From the NCBI GenBank assembly GCA_024743015.1, contig JANSXJ010000129.1:1-9326 (forward strand): a stretch of DNA of 9,326 bases, read 5' to 3'. Position 1 is the first letter of the stretch. Every line of letters begins with the position of its first letter. The position numbers and the translations under genes were made by a program. The notes under the pieces are model-generated. The model was not told where the DNA came from. It did not search any database and was given only the letters and a program-made list of their open reading frames with translations. This DNA comes from Hyphomonas sp. Lineage in GTDB: Bacteria > Pseudomonadota > Alphaproteobacteria > Caulobacterales > Hyphomonadaceae. Of this stretch, positions 5,142 to 9,326 are shown one piece after another.

Positions 5142-8100
5142 ATGCCCAAACGCACCGATATTCAGTCCATTCTCGTTATCGGTGCTGGTCCCATTATTAT
5201 CGGACAGGCTTGCGAGTTCGATTATTCCGGTGTGCAAGCGATCAAGGCCCTGAAAGGCGAAGGCTACCGGGTCATTCTGGTCAATTCCAACCCGGCCACG
5301 ATCATGACCGATCCAGGCCTCGCCGACGCCACTTATATCGAACCGATCACACCGGATTTCGTCGAGAAGATTATCGAGATCGAAAAGCCGGACGCTCTGC
5401 TTCCGACCATGGGTGGTCAGACCGCTTTGAATTGTGCCCTCGCCCTTGAACAGGCGGGGGTTCTTTCTAAGCACGGCGTAGAATTGATCGGTGCGCGGGC
5501 CGACGCAATCGAGATGGCAGAAGACCGTAAACTGTTCCGCGAAGCCATGGACCGGATCGGCCTTGAAAACCCAAAAGCTGAAATCGTCTCGTCGCCCAAG
5601 AATGATGATGGCTCCTATGATCGCATCACCGGTCTGAAAAATGCGATGGACGTGCTCGACCATGTCGGACTGCCCGCGATCATTCGCCCGGCCTTCACAC
5701 TTGGTGGCACCGGCGGCGGTGTCGCCTATAATAAAGCCGAGTATGAAGAGATTTGCCGCGCCGGGATCGCTGCCTCTCCGGTAGCGCAAATCCTGGTCGA
5801 TGAGAGCCTGCTCGGTTGGAAAGAGTTTGAGATGGAAGTTGTTCGCGACAAGGCGGACAATGCCATCATCATCTGCGCGATCGAGAATATTGACCCGATG
5901 GGCGTACATACGGGCGACTCGATCACTGTCGCGCCCGCCCTTACCCTGACGGATCGAGAGTATCAGGTGATGCGCAATGCCTCCCTCGCCGTGTTGCGCG
6001 AGATCGGGGTCGAGACCGGGGGGTCGAATGTACAATTCGCGGTCAATCCGGAAGATGGCCGCCTTGTTGTCATCGAGATGAATCCCCGCGTGTCGCGCTC
6101 CTCAGCTTTGGCCTCCAAGGCAACCGGATTCCCAATTGCCAAAGTCGCCGCCAAACTCGCTGTCGGCTATACGCTCGATGAGCTCGATAATGACATTACC
6201 GGCGTCACGCCCGCCTCGTTCGAGCCCACGATTGACTATGTCGTCACCAAAATCCCGCGCTTTGCATTCGAGAAGTTTGAAGGTGCCGAGCCCCTGCTGA
6301 CCACGGCGATGAAATCCGTAGGCGAAGCCATGGCGATTGGCCGCAACTTCCAGGAAAGCCTCCAAAAGGCGCTCTGCTCGCTCGAAACGGGCCTCAACGG
6401 CCTTAACGAGATTGAATTCAGTGGCGAAGGCGCACTGCGCGAAGCGCTTAGCAAACAGACCCCGGACCGCCTTCGGATCGTGGCCCAGGCCTTCCGGAAG
6501 GGGATTTCGGTTGAGGACGTGCACGCGGCAACCAGCATCGATCTCTGGTTCCTGCGCCAGATCGCGCAGATTGTATCTGTCGAGGAGAATATTCGCCGCG
6601 ATGGCCTGCCAACGACCCAGCGCGAATTTACTGACCTCAAGGCGATGGGCTTTTCAGATGCCCGCCTTGGCGAGCTGATCGGTCAGAGCGAACAGGACGT
6701 GCGGGCGGCGCGCCATGCGCTCTCCGTCCGTCCCGTCTATAAGCGGATCGACACCTGCGCGGCAGAATTCGCGGCCAAGACGCCCTACCTCTACTCAACT
6801 TACGAGCATCCGGCCTTTGGGGCTGAGACTGCCGATTGCGAGGCGCTGCCCTCAGACCGCAAGAAAGCGATCATTCTGGGCGGCGGCCCCAATCGGATCG
6901 GTCAGGGCATCGAATTCGACTATTGCTGCTGCCACGCCGCTTTCGCCATGGCCGATATCGGCATCGAGAGCGTCATGGTGAACTGTAACCCGGAAACCGT
7001 TTCAACCGATTACGATACTTCGGACCGGCTCTATTTCGAGCCGCTGACCGAGGAGCATGTCTCCGAAATCATCCATAAGGAACAAAGTGCGGGCGAACTC
7101 GCGGGCGTGATCGTCCAGTTTGGCGGCCAGACGCCGCTCAAGCTCGCGCAGCCGCTTAATCAGTCCGGCGTCCCGATCCTGGGTACCAGCCCCGACAGTA
7201 TCGATCTTGCCGAGGACCGGAAGGAATGGTCGGCGCTGCTGTCCAATCTCGGTATCCAGCAACCGCCTTCAGCGACAGCACGCTCGCTCGAAGAGACATT
7301 GGAGAAAGCAAGCGAGCTTGGATATCCGGTGATGCTGCGCCCGTCTTTCGTGCTCTCAGGCACGGCGATGCGGATCTGTCATAGCGACGAAGATGTACGC
7401 GAATATGCCGGATATGCCTTGTCCGTGGCAGGTGACGGATCCCTTTTCATTGACCGATATCTCTCGGATGCCATCGAGGTCGATGTCGACGCGCTGTGTG
7501 ACGGCGAGAACGTCCATGTCGCCGGGATTATGGAACATATCGAAGAGGCCGGCGTCCATTCCGGTGATAGCGCCTGCGCGCTGCCGCCTTACACGCTCTC
7601 TCCGAGTATCATTGGCCGCTTGAGTGAGCAGACCATTGCGCTCGCCAAGGCGCTCAATGTGTCCGGCCTCATCAACATCCAGTATGCGGTCAAGGATGAC
7701 GAAATCTATGTGCTGGAAGCCAATCCTCGGGCCAGCCGAACGGTGCCCTTCGTCGCCAAGGCCGTCGGGGCCCCGATTGCCAGCATTGCCGCGAAAATCA
7801 TGGGCGGGAAATCGCTGACTGAATTCGATCTGCGCCACGCGGAAGCGAGCCGGGTCGCCGTCAAGGAAGCGGTGTTCCCGTTTGCACGCTTTGCCAATGT
7901 CGACCCGATCCTCGGGCCAGAAATGCGCTCGACCGGCGAAGTGATGGGCTGGGATGATGATTTCGGCACCGCCTTCCTGAAAGCTCAGATTGGCGCGGGT
8001 GTCGAATTGCCGACCTCGGGAACGGCGTTCATTTCTCTGCGAAATGCCGACAAAGACGAGATCATTGAACCGGCGAAGAGCCTGGTTGAAATGGGCTTCA

Positions 8101-8405
8101 AAATCGTCGCAACATCGGGCACAGCAAGCTTCCTGCGCGAGCATGGGATAGACGCAAAAACCGTCAAAAAGGTGCTGGAAGGAAAACCGAATATCGAGGA
8201 TGAAATCCTCAACGGAACGATCGACCTCGTCCTCAACACGACCGAAGGCGCACAGTCGCGCAAAGACTCAAAATCAATCCGCCGGCGGTCCCTCGTTCAG
8301 AAGATTCCGTACTTCACCACGCTCGCAGCCTGTCGCGCTGCCGTGAGGGCGATTCGCGTGATGCGCGAGAAACCACTTTCGGTTCGCTCCTTACAGAAAG
8401 CATAA
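5142..8405 (+). CDS. carB: Carbamoyl-phosphate synthase, large chain
   Basis: A 1087-aa CarB (E. coli: 1073). With CarA, which supplies ammonia from glutamine, it makes carbamoyl phosphate from bicarbonate and 2 ATP for pyrimidine and arginine synthesis. Order: carboxyphosphate ATP-grasp half (1 to about 410; [37 protein letters not shown] near 180-195, metal-site E312 and N314 in [18 protein letters not shown]); oligomerisation part (about 410-570); carbamoyl-phosphate ATP-grasp half (from about 574; [44 protein letters not shown]859 and N861 in [16 protein letters not shown]); C-terminal MGS-like allosteric domain (about 956-1087; [23 protein letters not shown]). The N-half has a small insert ([15 protein letters not shown], about 148-162) relative to E. 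coli. ATG at 5142 is chosen because GAAGGA lies seven bases upstream and the [11 protein letters not shown] start is typical. carA is not adjacent; the gene has its own predicted promoter. greA follows 85 bp later. Identification is certain. Confidence 0.99.
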   Translation: MPKRTDIQSILVIGAGPIIIGQACEFDYSGVQAIKALKGEGYRVILVNSNPATIMTDPGLADATYIEPITPDFVEKIIEIEKPDALLPTMGGQTALNCALALEQAGVLSKHGVELIGARADAIEMAEDRKLFREAMDRIGLENPKAEIVSSPKNDDGSYDRITGLKNAMDVLDHVGLPAIIRPAFTLGGTGGGVAYNKAEYEEICRAGIAASPVAQILVDESLLGWKEFEMEVVRDKADNAIIICAIENIDPMGVHTGDSITVAPALTLTDREYQVMRNASLAVLREIGVETGGSNVQFAVNPEDGRLVVIEMNPRVSRSSALASKATGFPIAKVAAKLAVGYTLDELDNDITGVTPASFEPTIDYVVTKIPRFAFEKFEGAEPLLTTAMKSVGEAMAIGRNFQESLQKALCSLETGLNGLNEIEFSGEGALREALSKQTPDRLRIVAQAFRKGISVEDVHAATSIDLWFLRQIAQIVSVEENIRRDGLPTTQREFTDLKAMGFSDARLGELIGQSEQDVRAARHALSVRPVYKRIDTCAAEFAAKTPYLYSTYEHPAFGAETADCEALPSDRKKAIILGGGPNRIGQGIEFDYCCCHAAFAMADIGIESVMVNCNPETVSTDYDTSDRLYFEPLTEEHVSEIIHKEQSAGELAGVIVQFGGQTPLKLAQPLNQSGVPILGTSPDSIDLAEDRKEWSALLSNLGIQQPPSATARSLEETLEKASELGYPVMLRPSFVLSGTAMRICHSDEDVREYAGYALSVAGDGSLFIDRYLSDAIEVDVDALCDGENVHVAGIMEHIEEAGVHSGDSACALPPYTLSPSIIGRLSEQTIALAKALNVSGLINIQYAVKDDEIYVLEANPRASRTVPFVAKAVGAPIASIAAKIMGGKSLTEFDLRHAEASRVAVKEAVFPFARFANVDPILGPEMRSTGEVMGWDDDFGTAFLKAQIGAGVELPTSGTAFISLRNADKDEIIEPAKSLVEMGFKIVATSGTASFLREHGIDAKTVKKVLEGKPNIEDEILNGTIDLVLNTTEGAQSRKDSKSIRRRSLVQKIPYFTTLAACRAAVRAIRVMREKPLSVRSLQKA

Positions 8406-8432
8406 CTTGCGATTTCGGGCTTTTTGCACTAC

Positions 8433-8490
8433 TTGACGCCCCTGTCTTTTGATTGGACGCTGTCTTTCAGACCCAAAACGGTACACATTC
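8433..8490 (+). promoter_or_regulatory. carB-greA gap with a -35-like box; no terminator seen
   Basis: TTGACG (8433-8438) fits the alphaproteobacterial -35 (TTGACG) well, but no good -10 lies at normal spacing. No hairpin with T-run follows carB, so read-through from carB into greA is possible. No clear ribosome binding site precedes the greA ATG. Confidence 0.25.
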
Positions 8491-8964
8491 ATGCAACGCA
8501 CACCCATGACCGCCGGGGGCTATGAGGCCCTCGACGCAGAACTGAAAAATCTCAAATCAGTCGAGCGCCCGGCCGTGATCCAGGCGATCTCCGAAGCTCG
8601 TGAGCATGGCGACCTTTCCGAGAACGCGGAATATCATGCGGCCAAGGAAAAACAGTCCTTCATCGAAGGCCGGATCGTTGAGCTGGAAGACAAGCTATCA
8701 CGTGCGGATGTGATCGATCTCGCCAAAGTCAAAGGCGACAAGATCGTATTCGGCGCGACGGTGACAATCATCGATGTCGATACCGAAGAAGAGTCGACCT
8801 ACCAGATTGTTGGCGAAGACGAGGCGGATATTGCTAAAGGCAAGGTCTCGAACACGTCGCCGATTGCCCGCGCACTCATCGGCAAGAGTGAGGGTGACGA
8901 AGCTGAAGTTGCCGCACCCGGCGGAGCGCGTCTCTATGAGGTCGCCGAAGTGAAGTATATCTAA
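8491..8964 (+). CDS. greA: Transcription elongation factor GreA
   Basis: A 157-aa GreA, same length as usual (E. coli 158). It enters the RNA polymerase secondary channel and stimulates cleavage of the backtracked RNA 3' end. Residues 1-75 form the coiled coil; the tip motif [17 protein letters not shown] holds the acidic pair D41 and E44 that positions the catalytic magnesium. The globular FKBP-like domain follows (about 83-157), with [40 protein letters not shown] and APGG. The ATG at 8491 gives the family start [14 protein letters not shown]; the in-frame start at 8449 would add 14 unrelated residues and is rejected. No clear ribosome binding site precedes it. carB lies upstream and an ELM1-like gene starts 45 bp after its stop. 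A firm identification. Confidence 0.98.
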   Translation: MQRTPMTAGGYEALDAELKNLKSVERPAVIQAISEAREHGDLSENAEYHAAKEKQSFIEGRIVELEDKLSRADVIDLAKVKGDKIVFGATVTIIDVDTEEESTYQIVGEDEADIAKGKVSNTSPIARALIGKSEGDEAEVAAPGGARLYEVAEVKYI

Positions 8965-9009
8965 ATCAAATTCTTCACCTCACAGGCGAATTCTGTCAGG
9001 TCTCGTTCT

Positions 9010-9326
9010 ATGGATTCGCGCGAGTCTTCCCTTGGTCCCTCGATATGGGCGGTTAGCGATGGCCGCGCTGGCAATGCAGCGCAGGTTCGCGCCGTTATAG
9101 CTGCGCTGTCCGAGACCCGAAGATGGTTGCAGATCGGCCATATCTCAGGACAAGGCCACCGCTCGGAACCGATCACGCTGACACCGCGGGCTCCGTGGAC
9201 GTGGCTGCCCGGAGCCAATTGGCCGTCACCGCGCGGCGCCCTGCCTGCTCCCCAACGCGACCTCCTTTCCAGCCCATGGCCGACCATCTGGGTCGCCGCC
9301 GGTCGTCGCAGCGCGCCGTTCACAGC
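9010..9326 (+). CDS. ELM1-like (DUF1022) protein, N-terminal part, runs off the window
   Basis: An open frame of 105 codons with no stop before the window edge, in the same frame as greA. ATG at 9010 is the only usable start after the greA stop. The protein reads MDSRESSLGPSIWAVSDGRA, then GNAAQVRAVIAAL, APWTWLPGANWPSP and WPTIWVAAGRRSAPFT. The pairing of IWAVSDGRAGNAAQ near the N-terminus with WVAAGRRSAP about 80 residues later is the hallmark of the 'mitochondrial fission ELM1' family (PF06258, DUF1022). It is named after a plant protein but is widespread in alphaproteobacteria, where its role is not established; the fold is thought to be glycosyltransferase GT-B-like. There is no signal peptide. 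It begins 45 bp after greA with no terminator between, so co-transcription is likely. Only a weak ribosome binding site (AGG, 9 bases upstream) is seen. The reverse-strand frame over the same bases is its shadow. Family call good, made by eye. Confidence 0.85.
   Translation, partial: MDSRESSLGPSIWAVSDGRAGNAAQVRAVIAALSETRRWLQIGHISGQGHRSEPITLTPRAPWTWLPGANWPSPRGALPAPQRDLLSSPWPTIWVAAGRRSAPFT

Noticed and set aside
4708..5253. Rightward 181-codon frame between the acyl-CoA dehydrogenase and carB
   Set aside because: It runs through palindromic repeats and into carB in another frame; composition is Arg/Ser/Pro-rich without domain likeness.
5094..6035. Reverse-strand frame of 313 codons over the start of carB (similar one at 7356-8144)
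   Set aside because: carB is certain on the plus strand across this range; the mirror frame is a by-product of its codon use.
8961..9323. Reverse-strand 120-codon frame at the right edge
   Set aside because: The plus strand carries an ELM1-like N-terminus with family motifs; the reverse frame is its shadow.

Overview
The window reads as chromosome of an alphaproteobacterium, most likely from the Caulobacterales/Maricaulales side (for example Hyphomonadaceae). This is inferred from the protein style of pnp, carB and greA, the run carB-greA-ELM1-like gene, the moderately high G+C, and intergenic palindromes of a kind common in such genomes. Most of it is housekeeping. I see no phage, transposase, CRISPR, tRNA or rRNA, and no clear new multi-gene system.

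Left part (1-1500, rightward): the 3' end of pnp (KH and S1 domains) closes with an intrinsic terminator. A 115-bp gap packed with dyad motifs follows, then an exported CAP/SCP-domain protein with a degenerate cation site. A bidirectional terminator separates it from the leftward genes.

Middle-left (1495-3053, leftward): an unrecognised 136-aa cytoplasmic protein whose predicted -10 box lies inside a perfect palindrome; a 107-aa exported acidic protein with a cysteine pair; and folE (GTP cyclohydrolase I). Each of the two upstream genes, folE and the small exported gene, ends in its own hairpin terminator. The folE terminator touches the ribosome binding site of the small exported gene, so that gene may be controlled by read-through.

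Middle (3054-5141): a 277-bp divergent gap, an acyl-CoA dehydrogenase, then 620 bp without a gene. That stretch holds a mosaic of three palindromic repeat families, each present twice. The last copy is followed by a T-run and could serve as a terminator. A promoter for carB follows.

Right part (5142-9326, rightward): complete carB (carbamoyl-phosphate synthase large chain), greA, and the start of an ELM1-like (DUF1022) gene that runs off the window. The last two are close enough to share a transcript. carA is not next to carB.
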